Notes: a model not told the origin generated them from the letters alone. Positions 44,601-54,124 are shown, numbered from the stretch's first letter. The stretch: 64,000 bases of DNA from Mermis nigrescens (GCA_036768485.1 JAVLUZ010000608.1:136501-200500); one strand, 5' to 3'. Numbers and translations are program-made.

Positions 44601-46255
44601 TTTTCAAAAACTATTCTTCTGACGTAAATTTTCAGTTTTTTTACAACGCCAAGAGAGTCGGTAAATGTCGTTGGAAAATTTGAAAAATCGTGATAAAAAT
44701 GGACGAAATCATCAAAACACATCTATTCTTCATTGCGCCGAAATATCTCTCGACGACCTATAAATCCGCTTGTGCCAGTCATGCACAGCGTGGGAAGAGG
44801 GGGTGAAACCGGAGAATTTTTGAAGACCTTTTTTGGTTTAAAACGGTGTATATGCGTGAGAAATATAATTTTTTTTACGTTTCTATGTTCTGTCTGTCTA
44901 GAAAGAAAATAAAATTTCGAAAAAATATCAAAAAATTGGAAGAAATTGAACAAAATATGTATGCACTGGCATATATATAGTCAGAAAATACGTATGTAAA
45001 TGGCGTACGCGTGAAACAGCACCTTTTCTGCTAAATTTTTGGAAAATTGCGCATTGCGGGGGGAGGAGTGGTGAAAAAATTTTTTCTAGGGTAGAAAACC
45101 TTTTCGGGGGGAGGGGGCATACGTGGGCAGTAAGAAAATTCTGGGGGTGCGAGATTTTTGAAAGGTCAAAAAATGACCTTAAAAATAGTGGATGGCGTAA
45201 AAACACCATTTTTCGACGTTTCTCATCAAGCACTATCCATTGGCATCAAAAAATTGCGAAAAAAACGAAAAAAATTCCAAAAATTGAATTCTGGGGAGGG
45301 GGTATTTCGATTTCTGGGGGGGGGTATTTTGGTTTCTCGGGGGATGCTTACTCCCCAAAACCCCCCCCTCACGCCCAGGTGTGGAGGGGGTGGGTGAAAA
45401 TTTCCGCAAGGTCATGTATTGTTAGCATACGATGTTACATGATAGGAAATCAGAACTTATCTAAATCTAGATTAGAGTACCGCTACTAAGAATTTTTTGA
45501 CCGACTCATTAAGTACATTGTTCGAAAATTTTCAATTTTAACGTGAAACGCTTGTGTAAACTTCATCCTTGGCAGCTCCAACGGGACCATGTTTTATTGA
45601 CACCTAAAATTGCAGAAGGTTTATTTTGCTGTTTCCTGATTTCTAGGTTAATCGTGATTTGAGTATAGGTTTCGTCGATAAAGTGAGTTTAGCTCGGCTG
45701 AGGTTGTAAAGTTTGGTAGAGGGTTGGTAATTTAAACAGGATATACGAGTCAAAATCTGAAAAATTGGTTTTATATTATTTTTTATTTTTTTTATCATTG
45801 CACCTAAAATACCTGCCTACTATTTATTCTAGAGCTTACTCTGCTCGTTTAGGATATCACATTGTAAGTGAGTAGCTAGGCGTTGGCATGTGACACATCT
45901 TTATTTTTTTGAGTGTAAAATCCTTGCGTGAAAACAGTTTTCTATTTTTTCATTTAAAATTTTTATGTTTGTTATTCAATTTGTTTATTTCACTTTTTAT
46001 TTTTTCGAAAAATTTTTTTTTAATTTTTTTAAATACATATTATCTTTGGGATTAATATATTTTGTAAACCATGCACGTTTAAAACAGCAGTCGGCGACCG
46101 GCGACGTCGGCCGTGCTCAAAACGCCGCCGGCGTTAAAATAGCGTTAGAAAAATTCGCCCGACCGGCTAATCCGCCGACGGCAGCAAAAAATTCATCCGC
46201 CCCCGTGACGTCATCGCCGGAAAATTCTGCGGATACGGATAAGAAGCAATTATAG
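29451..46255 (+). CDS. CCDC6: CCDC6-like coiled-coil protein (H4/PTC family), 8 coding exons
   Basis: Complete coding gene: 29451-29657, 32536-32616, 33644-33793, 34660-34892, 37064-37302, 39624-39920, 41072-41235, 46088-46255, in total 1,539 bases, about 512 residues. Human CCDC6 is a mostly cytoplasmic coiled-coil protein linked to DNA-damage signalling and is a fusion partner of RET; that role is carried over from the family, not shown here. Signatures: an acidic Ser-rich N-terminus (SEAESDTSS), a long coiled coil with [49 protein letters not shown] and [12 protein letters not shown], and [13 protein letters not shown]. The C-terminal tail is shorter than in vertebrates. One intron (after exon 3) lacks a GT donor. 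It lies in the same orientation as SRPRA, about 14 kb downstream. Confidence 0.96.
29895..30291. mobile_element. Family D repeat between 55-bp direct repeats
   Basis: Element-like block beginning CAGTGTTTTTTG and ending AAAAAACACTG, lying between two copies of a roughly 55-bp sequence (TATTACATGAATACATGATA at about 29850 and 30296). Relatives at about 35733-36075 and 61670-62063. Contains GTACAAAATGTAC-type sequence. Class unknown. Confidence 0.55.
30507..30891 (+). mobile_element. MITE family B, copy 1
   Basis: A 385-bp element, left end CATGCATGATCTTGGGG, right end CTGTGCATGTATG, flanked by a perfect 8-bp duplication GTGATGGG (30499-30506, 30892-30899). Body: stacked CACCCCC...AGAATT phrases, ACTTACCTGAAAATTGG, and TTTTTGGCTATCTATTTG. 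Other copies: 43044-43453 (nested, reverse) and 47131-47534. This copy lacks the GGCGC hairpin found in the others. Confidence 0.88.
30900..31132. repeat. Family J repeat with GGCGCTTCGCGCC hairpin
   Basis: Starts with AAATTCTGGGATCCGTTGC and runs through CACCTCGGGGTCCGAGACTTG to a hairpin GGCGCTTCGCGCC at 31120-31132. Related pieces at about 17910, 34279 and 60525. Confidence 0.55.
31133..32535. other. CCDC6 intron 1, distal part
   Basis: Repeat debris, including a GC-rich hAT-like block at about 32117-32495 (CAGGCCCGTATTAACG to AATACGGCCCTG), for which I could not find a matching duplication, and a hairpin variant GGCGCGCAGCGCC at 32343-32355. Confidence 0.55.
32536..32616 (+). CDS. CCDC6: CCDC6 exon 2
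   Basis: 27 codons encoding [18 protein letters not shown] and KKASVLM, the first coiled-coil segment. Acceptor AACAG, donor GTGATT, phase 0 on both sides. Confidence 0.95.
32617..33643. other. CCDC6 intron 2
   Basis: Contains a family C type block (about 32741-32968, CATGCATGTAACGGC), then T-rich DNA in which a phrase of about 180 bases (TTTTGTCGAAATTTTTGG, TCATTAGCAAGCGAA) is roughly repeated three times at 33235-33345, 33405-33500 and 33545-33650. The third copy provides the acceptor of exon 3. Confidence 0.6.
33644..33793 (+). CDS. CCDC6: CCDC6 exon 3
   Basis: 50 codons: [18 protein letters not shown] through LSRKLNQ, coiled coil. Acceptor TTTTTTCATTAG. The end is set by similarity (human ...SRKLMQ then LQHEK): after CAG at 33791-33793 the genome reads CTAAAATATC, so there is no GT. 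See the finding on this intron. Confidence 0.9.
34041..34270 (+). mobile_element. MITE family A, copy 5, in CCDC6 intron 3
   Basis: Family A body ending CCCAGGTGTG, flanks GTGGGCAA (34033-34040) and GTGGGCAG (34271-34278), one base different. A family J fragment follows directly. Confidence 0.75.
34660..34892 (+). CDS. CCDC6: CCDC6 exon 4
   Basis: Core coiled coil: [71 protein letters not shown]. Acceptor GGTTTTAG; donor GTAAGT after AAG-CA, phase 2. This is the most conserved part of the protein. Confidence 0.97.
35320..35585. repeat. Tandem repeat with AATAGCTATATAGC
   Basis: Six or so units of 30-45 bases, each with GGCTATATAGC or AATAGCTATTTAGC and a TTTTTGAGTCC-like spacer. AGCTATATAGCT is palindromic. 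Inside CCDC6 intron 4. Confidence 0.7.
35733..36075. mobile_element. Family D repeat with GGCGCGAAGCGCC hairpin
   Basis: Reverse-oriented relative of 29895-30291, starting CAGTGTTTTTTTTTGC, with the hairpin GGCGCGAAGCGCC at 35946-35958. Confidence 0.5.
37064..37302 (+). CDS. CCDC6: CCDC6 exon 5
   Basis: Encodes [18 protein letters not shown], an Ala/Pro-rich insert, and [15 protein letters not shown]. KLDQPxSAPPSP is a family hallmark. GC-rich codons contrast with the AT-rich intron. Acceptor AAAACAG, donor GTTAGC after AAT-C, phase 1. Confidence 0.95.
37323..37870. mobile_element. Pogo/Tigger-like MITE
   Basis: Ends CAGTCGAACTC and GAGTTCGACTG, flanked by TA on both sides (37321-37322, 37871-37872). 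The interior has CTTATAAGACGCA phrases typical of pogo/Tigger ends. A family A-like fragment sits at about 37424-37555. It begins only 20 bases after the CCDC6 exon 5 donor. Confidence 0.8.
37930..38535. repeat. Minisatellite of TGACCTTTGACC units
   Basis: About ten units of 55-65 bases: a TGACCTTTGACC-type core, then ATATGCATCAGTGAGTGGGC, then GGAAAACTCGTTCC. The complement of TGACCTTTGACCT (exact at 38277-38289) is AGGTCAAAGGTCA, the DR1 arrangement bound by nuclear receptors such as RXR/HNF4 types. Close copies at 37946, 38095 and 38478; others carry one to three changes. Confidence 0.85.
39076..39551. mobile_element. Tc1-type MITE, family G copy 2
   Basis: A 476-bp element, CAGTGCTCGCCACGAAATTT at the left, long inverted repeats, TA on both sides (39074-39075, 39552-39553). 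It ends 72 bases before CCDC6 exon 6. The G1 copy in SRPRA shares nearly the whole sequence. Confidence 0.88.
39624..39920 (+). CDS. CCDC6: CCDC6 exon 6
   Basis: Encodes [48 protein letters not shown], an Asn/Ala-rich loop, and RTVSSPVAG. These match the family's last coiled coil and its Ser-rich tail. Acceptor CCACGCAG, donor GTATAT, phase 1 at the end. A family G MITE ends just upstream, so the branch-point region is short. Confidence 0.95.
40183..40362 (+). mobile_element. MITE family F copy 2
   Basis: Ends CAGGCACGTGGCTC and GCTACGTATGTACCTG, flanks CCTGAGTA and CCTGAGTC (one mismatch), same body as 8020-8193. Confidence 0.8.
40486..41000. repeat. TTA/ATT trinucleotide microsatellite, about 515 bp
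   Basis: Nearly pure (TAT)n with scattered C and G changes. It gives long meaningless Tyr/Ile ORFs. It ends about 70 bases before CCDC6 exon 7. Confidence 0.95.
41072..41235 (+). CDS. CCDC6: CCDC6 exon 7
   Basis: Encodes [16 protein letters not shown], then a Cys/His-rich [11 protein letters not shown], and [11 protein letters not shown]. Acceptor GTGATTCAG, donor GTAAGT. The [11 protein letters not shown] cluster is not a feature I know in CCDC6 and might bind metal. Frame and GC-rich codons support the exon; similarity to other CCDC6 tails is weak. Confidence 0.85.
41236..41968. other. CCDC6 intron 7, proximal part
   Basis: AT-rich with TTAATTAATT runs; three loose repeats of a phrase ending TGGGAAATATG / TAGGAAATTTTTCTGC at about 41330-41620. 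No element recognised. Confidence 0.5.
41976..42159 (-). mobile_element. hAT-like MITE, family E copy 2
   Basis: Reverse-oriented: starts CAGGGGCGGATTTAGG, ends ATCCGCCACTG, flanked by a perfect 8-bp duplication GTTTTGGG (41968-41975, 42160-42167). Same family as 5701-5890. Confidence 0.87.
42794..43000 (+). mobile_element. MITE family A, copy 6
   Basis: Left end CATAGGTGGGCAGC, right end CCCACGTGTG. The flanks do not match (GTTGGAGC and GTCCAGAC), so this copy may be recombined with the adjacent reverse copy. Confidence 0.65.
43009..43663 (-). mobile_element. MITE family A, copy 7 (reverse), with nested family B
   Basis: Begins CATACCTGGGCGTGG and ends CGCCCACCTATG, flanked by a perfect 8-bp duplication GTCCAGAC (43001-43008, 43664-43671). 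A family B element is inserted within it. Confidence 0.85.
43044..43453 (-). mobile_element. MITE family B, copy 2, nested
   Basis: Reverse-oriented, CATACATGCACAATATGG to AAGATCATGTATG, flanks GTATGCGC (43036-43043) and GTATGCAC (43454-43461). Carries the GGCGCGAAGCGCC hairpin at 43248-43260. It shows family B still moved after family A copy 7 was in place. Confidence 0.83.
44058..44321 (+). mobile_element. MITE family A, copy 8
   Basis: CATAGGTAGGCAGC to CGCCCACGTGTG with a perfect 8-bp duplication GTCATCAG (44050-44057, 44322-44329). The last CAG of the right duplication is also the start of a family E end (CAGTGGCGGATTTAGG), so it landed at the edge of a hAT-like MITE. Confidence 0.88.
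45118..45383 (+). mobile_element. MITE family A, copy 9
   Basis: CATACGTGGGCAGT to CGCCCAGGTGTG; flanks GGAGGGGG and GAGGGGGT match only with a one-base slip in the G-run. Typical family A body. Confidence 0.75.
46088..46255 (+). CDS. CCDC6: CCDC6 exon 8 (last coding exon)
   Basis: Encodes [31 protein letters not shown] and [14 protein letters not shown], then TAG. GC-rich codons in AT-rich surroundings and consistent phase support it; similarity to the vertebrate tail is weak. A strong GTGAGT sits 8 bases after the stop, so the transcript is probably spliced again within the 3'UTR. Confidence 0.85.
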   Translation, partial: QSATGDVGRAQNAAGVKIALEKFARPANPPTAAKNSSAPVTSSPENSADTDKKQL

Positions 46256-47040
46256 TTTCACGGTGAGTGAGCGCTTTACAGTATGTTCGCTCGATGTTTA
46301 ACTTTACGCCGCTCCGCTTTGTTTTAGTTAACACTGGTTAACTTTACACGGCTCCGTTTTGTTTTCGTTTACAATATTGATTTTTCACTTTACCCCTCCG
46401 TTTCGGTTTAGTTTTCTCTGATTTTTTTACTTTACACCGCTCCGTTTTGTTTCAGTTTACACTGATTTTTTAACTTTACGCTGTTCGTTTTGTCATAGTT
46501 AAGACTTTTAGAGATTCCACTTTTCTTTAATTATTTTTTATATTTAAATTTAATTATTTATTTATTTCTTTTCAATGGTAATTTTTATTGTGAAATTGAT
46601 TATTACTGTGCCTTTTGTATTCCTATTGTCCTTTTTTGTACGCATTTCAGTGTTTTTTCTTAAAGCTATCGTATTCAAATTATTTTACGAATAAGAGGTA
46701 ATTATAATTTAACGGTGAGTCAGCGTTTTATATTATATTTTTTCGATTTTTTACTTTACACCACTACGTTCCGCTTTAGTTTACATAATTATAAATGGCG
46801 CTTTTCATTTGATTATTATTTATTTCAATTCAATTCTTTAATTATTTGTTTCGTGTTACCGGCGTTATTAATTTTTTCAATCAATTATTTATTTCTATGC
46901 CTTTTGTATCACTATTGTCCCTTTTTCTGCGAGAATTTCAATTTTTGCTAAAAACCATCTCGTTCAAATTACTTTACGGATAAGAAGTAATTAAAATTTA
47001 ACGGCGATTCAGCGTTTTACATTAAATTCATTGGATTTTT
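46235..47040. repeat. Three decaying tandem copies of the CCDC6 exon 8 end
   Basis: The stretch around the stop (GGATAAGAAGCAATTATAG, then CACGGTGAGTGAGCGCTTTA) recurs at about 46688-46735 and 46975-47025 in changed form (ATAAGAGGTAATTATAATTT, then AACGGTGAGTCAGCG; ATAAGAAGTAATTAAAATTT, then AACGGCGATTCAGCG). The unit is roughly 290-450 bases and includes the donor-like site. Confidence 0.7.
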
Positions 47041-47130
47041 CACTTTACACCGCTACGTATTGTTTTATGGCGTTTTTCATTTAATTTTTTTTAATTTAAT
47101 TCTGTAATTATTTCTTTTCAGTGCTACCGA

Positions 47131-47534
47131 CATACATGATCTTGGGGGTGGGGGCGGTTTTCACCCCCCGCAGAATCATTTTTCACCCCCACAAAAAATT
47201 TTTCACCCCCCCAGAATTGGCGATTTTTCAAAAGTTTCCTAAACTTACCTGAAAATTGGTAGAAAAAGTGTCTTTTTAATGGTTTTTGGCTATCTATTTG
47301 CTCAAAATCGCCAAATTTTCGGCGCTTCGCGCCAGATATTCATGTTTTGAGCGATATATTGGTCAATTTATTCGACTTTTTTCGAAATTTTTTTCATGAT
47401 TTTATGCTCTAGAAGGATAGATTGTCGGCAGAAACGCCAAAAAACGATGTTTTTTAACGCGTACCGGCCATTTTTGGGCTCAAAAAAGCACTTTAGGTTT
47501 TCACCCCCCAGAATTCCCATGCTGTGCTTGTATG
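47131..47534 (+). mobile_element. MITE family B, copy 3
   Basis: CATACATGATCTTGGGGG to CTGTGCTTGTATG, flanks GCTACCGA and GCTATCGA (one mismatch). Carries GGCGCTTCGCGCC at 47321-47333. Lies in the probable 3'UTR intron of CCDC6. Confidence 0.85.
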
Positions 47535-47630
47535 GCTATCGACATTATTAATTATTCAATTAGTTACTTTTTACTATTTTTAATATTTTGTATCCTTATT
47601 ATCCTTTCTCTCTTCAAATTTCAATTTTAG

Positions 47631-47750
47631 GCTCGCATCTTGCTACCGCATCTCGCACGGTGATTGCTCAAGTCAGACAAAAAAGTGAAGAGGCGCAGCA
47701 CATTTCGTTTTCGTTTCGACAGTAATAAGTAATAAATCTAAGGGCGTCGC
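47631..47750 (+). other. Probable CCDC6 3'UTR exon with polyadenylation signal
   Basis: TTTCAATTTTAG at 47619-47630 is a good acceptor to pair with the GTGAGT after the CCDC6 stop; what follows is less AT-rich, and AATAAA occurs at 47731-47736. Inferred, with no transcript data. Confidence 0.45.
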
Positions 47751-47932
47751 TGATTAGTATATTTTGGGTCAGTGTAAAGTATTTTGTGAATGCGGTTGCT
47801 CAGAAATGTCATATTTTCGGTGCCTCGCTACATAAACTCATTTTTTGGCTATAAATGGTTGAATTTACTTCAATTTTTAAATTTTTTCTCGAACCTTTAT
47901 TTTTACGTTCCAGAAAGATAGAGAGTTGGCAG

Positions 47933-48162
47933 CATATGTAGGTGGGCGGCATCAAAATTCTGCGGGTTGCTATATTTTTTAAAGGTCAAAAAATAGCCTT
48001 AAAAATGGCTGTATGGCGAAAAACACCATTTTTTTAACGTTTCTCATCGAACACTATCCATTGGCATCAAAAAATTGCGAAAAAAACAAAAAAAATCAAA
48101 AAATTGAATTATGGGGGTATTTTGGTTTCTCGGGGGGGTGCATACCCCCACGCCTAGGTATG
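47933..48162 (+). mobile_element. MITE family A, copy 10
   Basis: Family A body, right end CGCCTAGGTATG, flanks GTTGGCAG (47925-47932) and GTTGTCAG (48163-48170), one mismatch. Confidence 0.78.
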
Positions 48163-48170
48163 GTTGTCAG

Positions 48171-49325
48171 ACAACGCCAAAAATGATGTTTTTGACGCAT
48201 ATCCGCCGTTTTTAAGCTATCAAAGGCAAGAAAAATTTTACCCCTAAGACCGCATAATTAAGTTTTTTTAATTTTTCGTCTTTAAAGTTTTTGATACTTT
48301 GATACTTTAATTCTTTTCAATTTCTAGGAGTAGTTAGCCTTATAATAAGGCAAACTACTTCCAGGAACTCACCCGTTTTCTAGAATATAGTCGTTGATTT
48401 AATCGCTCCAACTCGACTCCCGTATTTAACTTTTTCCCATTTGGCTGATTGCCAGCTCCCAAATTTCGCGCCATCGTCTTATTATATTGTGGTTTTGTTT
48501 AATTTTTTTGGTATTTAATCGTATACTGTGTTCGATGTAAATGTAAACGATTGCGACCCTTTTTTCTAAGAACGCATGACCGACCGGTTATTGAACGTTA
48601 ATCGATCAATAATATCGATTTTTTTCCGCCTTTTCTATTATAGTTTAGTTATTCGTTAGAAATTATTCACCAATTGTTTTATTTAGTTAATTTGTTACGT
48701 TTTGCTCGATTTTTCTCTCTTCTTTGTCGAAGAAATCTTCCCTCTGCCGATTACATTTCCACTGAAATGACTTTAAAATAAAATAAAAAATAATATTTTT
48801 ATACAAAAATAAAAACAAATATTTAAAAATATAATTTGATCGAATTCGGCTATTTTTACGATTCTTAATCAACTTTGATCCTATTTTTTATTTGCTGGTT
48901 AGATTTTTCGTTAGATTAGCAACAAACGATAAGCCGTAATTATTTACTACTAAGGGTGGTGCTATTTTAAATGCTTCTTGTGACGGTTCAAATTCTGAAT
49001 GGGAGTTATTGGCCGTTTCAAGAGGATGGGGTAAATTACCTTCTATTTTGTGTCATCAATGGGAAATTTCGAAATGACTTACTTGAAAACACTTCTCCGG
49101 TAAAAAATTGGTAAATGAACAATCTAAGCTTGGCTGGATGGATACTACTGTCTTGTATGCATACATGGTCTCGGGGTTTGGCTGAACCCCTGAATTCAAA
49201 AGGACACCCCAAAATAAAATTTTTCACAGTCTTTGGTCTAAAAAACGATGGCAGTGTACGTCGGAAACACTGTTTTTTGACGTTTTGGACGATGCTGACT
49301 CGGGGTCGGTCTGGACTATAGGGGC
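48171..49325. other. Intergenic, unassigned, with a perfect hairpin
   Basis: AT-rich DNA with a hairpin at 48327-48362 and no recognised gene. Confidence 0.5.
48327..48362. other. Near-perfect 36-nt hairpin
   Basis: GGAGTAGTTAGCCTTAT pairs with AATAAGGCAAACTACTTCC with one A-A mismatch and one G-T-type pair near the base. It has no U-tract of a bacterial-type terminator and is far shorter than a miRNA precursor. Role unknown. Confidence 0.6.
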
Positions 49326-49620
49326 ACAGAATGGCCGATCTGGGGCTGGGCTGAGCCGGTCTGGGGGGGTTAAAGATTAGCTTTTTTGGGCCGAAATGAC
49401 CTCAAAAATTTATAAAAGCGCCAAAATAGCATAAAGCGACGTTATTTAGGTTCTGGTCAATTTGAAGTGATTTTGGCGAAAATCTTCAATTTCCGTCGAT
49501 TTTTGACCTTATTTTGCCTCATTTTCCCAATAAAATTGCCCATTTTTTTCACTTGGGCTTGTAGACCCTAAACCCCCTTTCCTGCCCACGCCCACATCTG
49601 ATCTGGACCCCCAGAATCTG
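49326..49620 (+). repeat. Family H repeat, copy 4
   Basis: AGAATGGCCGATCTGGGG, then the shared GGTTCTGGTCAATTTGAAG and TTTTGCCTCATTTTCCC phrases. Confidence 0.6.
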
Positions 49621-50974
49621 AAATACCTTTAAAGATCGGGAAACCCCTGGATTAAATTTTCGTTGCTGTCTTTTGGCTAATTGGCCTATCGAACCTCGCG
49701 TTGAATTAGGTTACTGCCCGTGTATATGATCTTAATCCTCCTCCAATAAGAAATGTGATTTTGTTCGACTTCTTTTTCCCTTTTCCTAGACAAGGGCGTG
49801 TGTTTTATATATAGCACGTCGAACTGTGTTATACTGGTTCGCTCTATAGCACCCGCCCAGGATTTCGTTTTTTTTTGTACAGCGTGTAAAAAGTGTTTAT
49901 TAATATTCCGTATCTTTTATTCGGATTTTTCGGAAAAATTTGATAATTTTGCGCCGCGTTGTTGAATAAATTTACATTTTGCGCAAGCCAGATTAGCTGT
50001 TTAATCGTCTTTTTTCGAACTCGACTTTTAAATTTTTGCCTTACTTCTTTTTCCTGAAAAATTTGCCTAGATTTTGGCGTTTTGCTCCGGGCTCAATGTC
50101 GATTCCGAAGAAAATTTAAAAACGAGTAAATGATTAATATGTCATGGAATCTATAATAAATAAAAAACAGATAAATAAATGCTAATCAAACGTCTGTATT
50201 TGAGCTTAGCACGTGAAAATAATTTTGGCTCTTGCAAGGAATTGTATGTTTAAACTGTATACTCGTAGATAGAAACATGCTTAATCGATCCGAATTTGCT
50301 TATTCTTTTGAGTTTTGTCGCTTTGCTATTCTTTTACGTGCTCATGATGGTTGGCTGTAGTTGAGTGTCACGTGTAGCGTTGTTAAACGTTAACGTTATT
50401 TAATTATCGTTAATTTTTAAGCATAGCATTCTTCATAAATTTTTGTATTCTTTACACATTCTGTTTGAGGATTTTGTGCTAAAGCTAAAAATGCACTTTA
50501 AAATCCACTGGCATTAATGTTAAGGTGAAAAATCGAAATTAACGTTATTTTCAATTTTTCGCATGACGGGAAAAATCAAAACATACTTTCACTGTGAAAC
50601 GTATTTCACCAAAGTTTCAAGAAGAACGCTTCATTATCCAGCAACTAACATTGTAACGATAAACAACCTTAGTCACGTGACACTTTTTTTCTAACATTTC
50701 GTGTGTGCATGCCTGTGGCACAGTCGATACTGGCTTCGTAATATCCAAGGGACATCTCTTTGTGAACTGAAGACTATTTTCTCCCTCTTTGACGACAAAT
50801 CCATTCAAATTACCCTTAGAATTGAATTCTCAGAACTTTTTTCGTTTTATCTCAATTTTTCATGTGAGTGTTTGATGAGAAACTTTGGAAAATGGTATTT
50901 CTTGTTCTTGACTGCAATTTTTCATGAATTTGTGGATCTTTAGATTTTTTGAACCTCGGGAATTTGGTCGCTAC
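49621..50974. other. Intergenic, unassigned
   Basis: AT-rich; several AATAAA hexamers (about 49965-49980, 50155-50170) but no coding sequence recognised. Could include an extended CCDC6 3'UTR. Confidence 0.45.
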
Positions 50975-51220
50975 CACACCTGGGCGTGGGGGGTTTGGGA
51001 GGTATGCACCCCCCCCCCCAGAAACCGAAATACCCCCAGGATTCAATTTTTGAAAATTTTTTTCGGTTTTTTCGCAATTTTTTGAAGCCAATGGATAGTG
51101 CTTGATGAGAAACGTTGAAAAATGGTGTTTTTATCGCCCTAACCACCATTATTAAGGCCATTTTTTTTGACCTTCAAAAAATCTTGCACCCCCCCAGAAT
51201 TTTCTTGCTGCCCACGTATG
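50975..51220 (-). mobile_element. MITE family A, copy 11 (reverse)
   Basis: CACACCTGGGCGTGG to TGCCCACGTATG, 246 bp, flanked by a perfect 8-bp duplication GTCGCTAC (50967-50974, 51221-51228). A clean reference copy for the family. Confidence 0.92.
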
Positions 51221-51228
51221 GTCGCTAC

Positions 51229-53238
51229 CCATGACTATGATACTGCGATATATTTTGAATTAGTAAAAACCATTAGCGTATAATGTCTCGTTATCACCTC
51301 AAAATTTGGCATCTAGCTCAAAAAATAATTCCATAAACGAATTTTTTAGCTAAGCCTAGGCTGAGAGCAGCCCTTTTATAGCTAAGCTTTGCACAATGTA
51401 GACGGAAAGCCCCTTGTGTTGGAAGGTTTTTCAATAAAAGCTATAAAGTATTAAAAACTCCGCTTCGCCCTTAGAAAGTAACTTAATTTTCAATTCGTTA
51501 TCTACAGGCGCCCCAAAGTTTGCTCAGCCTTGACCAGCTACATATTTTTCGAGTCTGGTTTATTTGATTTTTTTCTTATATCGTTATAGATCTTGAACGT
51601 AAAAAGCTGATCCTTCAGCGTCACTTTCAATTTTCGCATTGTTCTGGCTCATTGAAGCATTCTCATTTTTGATTTTTTTCCAAAAAATAAGTTATTCTGG
51701 CTCTTTTTGGACTTTTTTGTACATACATTAAAGTGAAAATACTTCTTTGCACCAGTTGTGAAGTTCTAACATTTCTTCTACGTGGAAGACGCGTGCCTAT
51801 CGTTCATTATTCCGAGTCCTATTCGATACTTGAAATTCATCCGACGCTATTTCGTTTAACTTCGAAATTATGCGTGCGATCATTAATTGAATTAGACGAT
51901 TCGTTTTAAAGCGAACGAATCGCATTCGACTGCTTGTTGAGCAAATGTAAATTGTTGATCGATGCTGTAAGTAAACCTATTTGACATATCCGTGTCTTGT
52001 GAAGTGACATCGTTGTCCTTGCCTATTAAAGGTAACGTTTGAAAAATCGTTAGAGCACCTGATATAAGAATAAATAGGTAAATAAATAAAAACCACTGCT
52101 AATTTCAGTCCATGCTACTAGAAAACTTATAGTCTGTTTCCTTTAGAGCCTTTTCAGTAAATGTTTTCCAGAAAAGTTAAGTGTGTGTGTAAATGTAGCT
52201 GCCCTGTATCTACAAGAGCGATACGGGCCAGGCTAGCATTACCTTCGAGATTTACCTAGGTATGTAGGTACTTAAGTCTGTGCTTAGTGCTGGCCCCGAT
52301 CGCGCGGCTCTGAATGGCTTTCGATCTTTGGACCCTTAAAGACCTTACGGCTTCGACCCCCTCAGCCCTAATATTGCTGGCTGCTTCTATGTCGGGTGAT
52401 CTCAGCAGCTACGCCCTAAGACCTAAGGCTACTTACCTAGTCTCGGAATTTGCCGCGGAGGTCAGTTGACCTATCTCAAGCTCAAGTTGTTTATTTAGCT
52501 TATTTTCAATCAGTGCCTGATTCGAAATGTTTTTGGTTCCTAATATGTGTAGCACGCTGAACTATGAACACAACAACAACGAGCTCTATGCTGATCAATC
52601 ATCCTTAAAGATTAAATAATAATTTTGATCAATTTTTGGCTTGAGAGATAAAGTATGACTTCCAAATAAAATAAACAATCATACGAAATTTACCTATCAG
52701 TCCACTAAGATGGGAAGAAGTCCTTGACGAGTAGATGCCCGACCTAACCCTCGGTATAACCAGGAACCACTGGTTAGGTTTTCTCTATTTTAATTCAACG
52801 AAGAATTCACGGCCTGAAGCCGGACAACAAGCAAAATGAAAACGAAAACGTACGGACTATATCAACGTACGACTGGCTAACGAAAAAGCAAAACGCCAGA
52901 CTACACTACAACGTTAAGTACACTGGCCTCAAGGATCATTACAGTAAATTAAACAAAGATCAATTTAACGTAATACTGATAAGCTTTTATCTCAGATCAA
53001 ATGTTATCGATTACACAAGCGGTATGCATGAAACAATTACTATTATCATACACTTAACTCTATGCTACCGGACAATTATCTAAATGTTTTTTATTATTGA
53101 AAATTTGGGGAAATAATGGGAAGACCGAAGGCATAGCCCACAGTGCACTATCATCGATAGCTACTAGTATTGGCTATGTTATGGCTATCGCGAACTGCTG
53201 AGGCAAGTTCGCCTACACGTGTAACTCTCGCAGTTACA
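51229..53238. other. Unassigned; probably includes the 3' LTR of the gypsy element
   Basis: No gene recognised. On the minus strand a purine tract (GTGGGGGAG, 53239-53247) is followed by TGTAACTGCGAG, the form expected for a polypurine tract and the start of a 3' LTR. The far LTR end cannot be fixed because the 5' LTR lies outside the window. Confidence 0.35.
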
Positions 53239-53246
53239 CTCCCCCA

Positions 53247-54116
53247 CGTATAGAAAAAAATTTGACACGTAGTGGAGAATTTTTCGGGGTACAAACAACA
53301 CCACTAGCGTCGGCGACGCTCTACAACTCGGCTCTCTGGCGCTCGCAACGCCTCTACTCTGGCGTCCACAATGCCTTATCCTGAGCGAACGTGAAAAACG
53401 AAAATAAAAAGAACGAAAAAATAACAAATATCGATAACCGGTAACGGTCAACGCATGACCTCATTCGCACTCAGGAAAAACTCTCGAGCAACACTCTCAA
53501 TGGCGCTAGGGATAACTATATTGTTGCCCGAGTAATGATGAACTCCGGTCTTGGACAGTTCATCCGCTGTCCCATTAGCCTCTTTCAGTCCCCGGGTAAT
53601 GAGAAAAATTTTGAAATGAAAAAATTTGTAGATTGGGTGTAAATTAACCCCTTGTCCGTTAGAGAGTTAAGATACCATAATAGTAACACCGCTAATTGAG
53701 CAAAAGACAAATTAAAATACGGAATGATAAGGCAAAATTATGCTGAGCAAAAATTAAAGACACTGACGAGTTAAAACAAGAGGTAACGATAAAAAAAGGA
53801 GAAAAAATGGCAAATTATGCGAGATAACTGGGAAAAATACAAGCACCATCAAAGAAAAAATTTACAGCAAGAGAAAAATGACAAGAGAAAAAATACACAT
53901 GAAATAAACAATACACAAAGTCCTGGAATCCACATCAGGACGAAAAACGAAAAAAATGGACGAAAAACTGCTGGTCGAATTCGACGCCGTCGCAGAGTTC
54001 CAAAAAGTTCTGTACGTCGAACTTGTAAATTAATATCGATCGCGGTAATTGGCCTTCGAGCCATACGATTTTCCGCGACGTCGTTGCCGTTGAAAATATT
54101 CTTGATCCGATTCGGG
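53247..54116 (-). other. 3' region of gypsy element, coding status unclear
   Basis: Minus-strand frames at 53935-54116 read like protein in part (IVWLEGQLPRSILIYKFDV) but are interrupted. Below 53,900 the sequence is A-rich and non-coding up to the putative polypurine tract. Confidence 0.4.
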
Positions 54117-54124
54117 TTCGCGAC

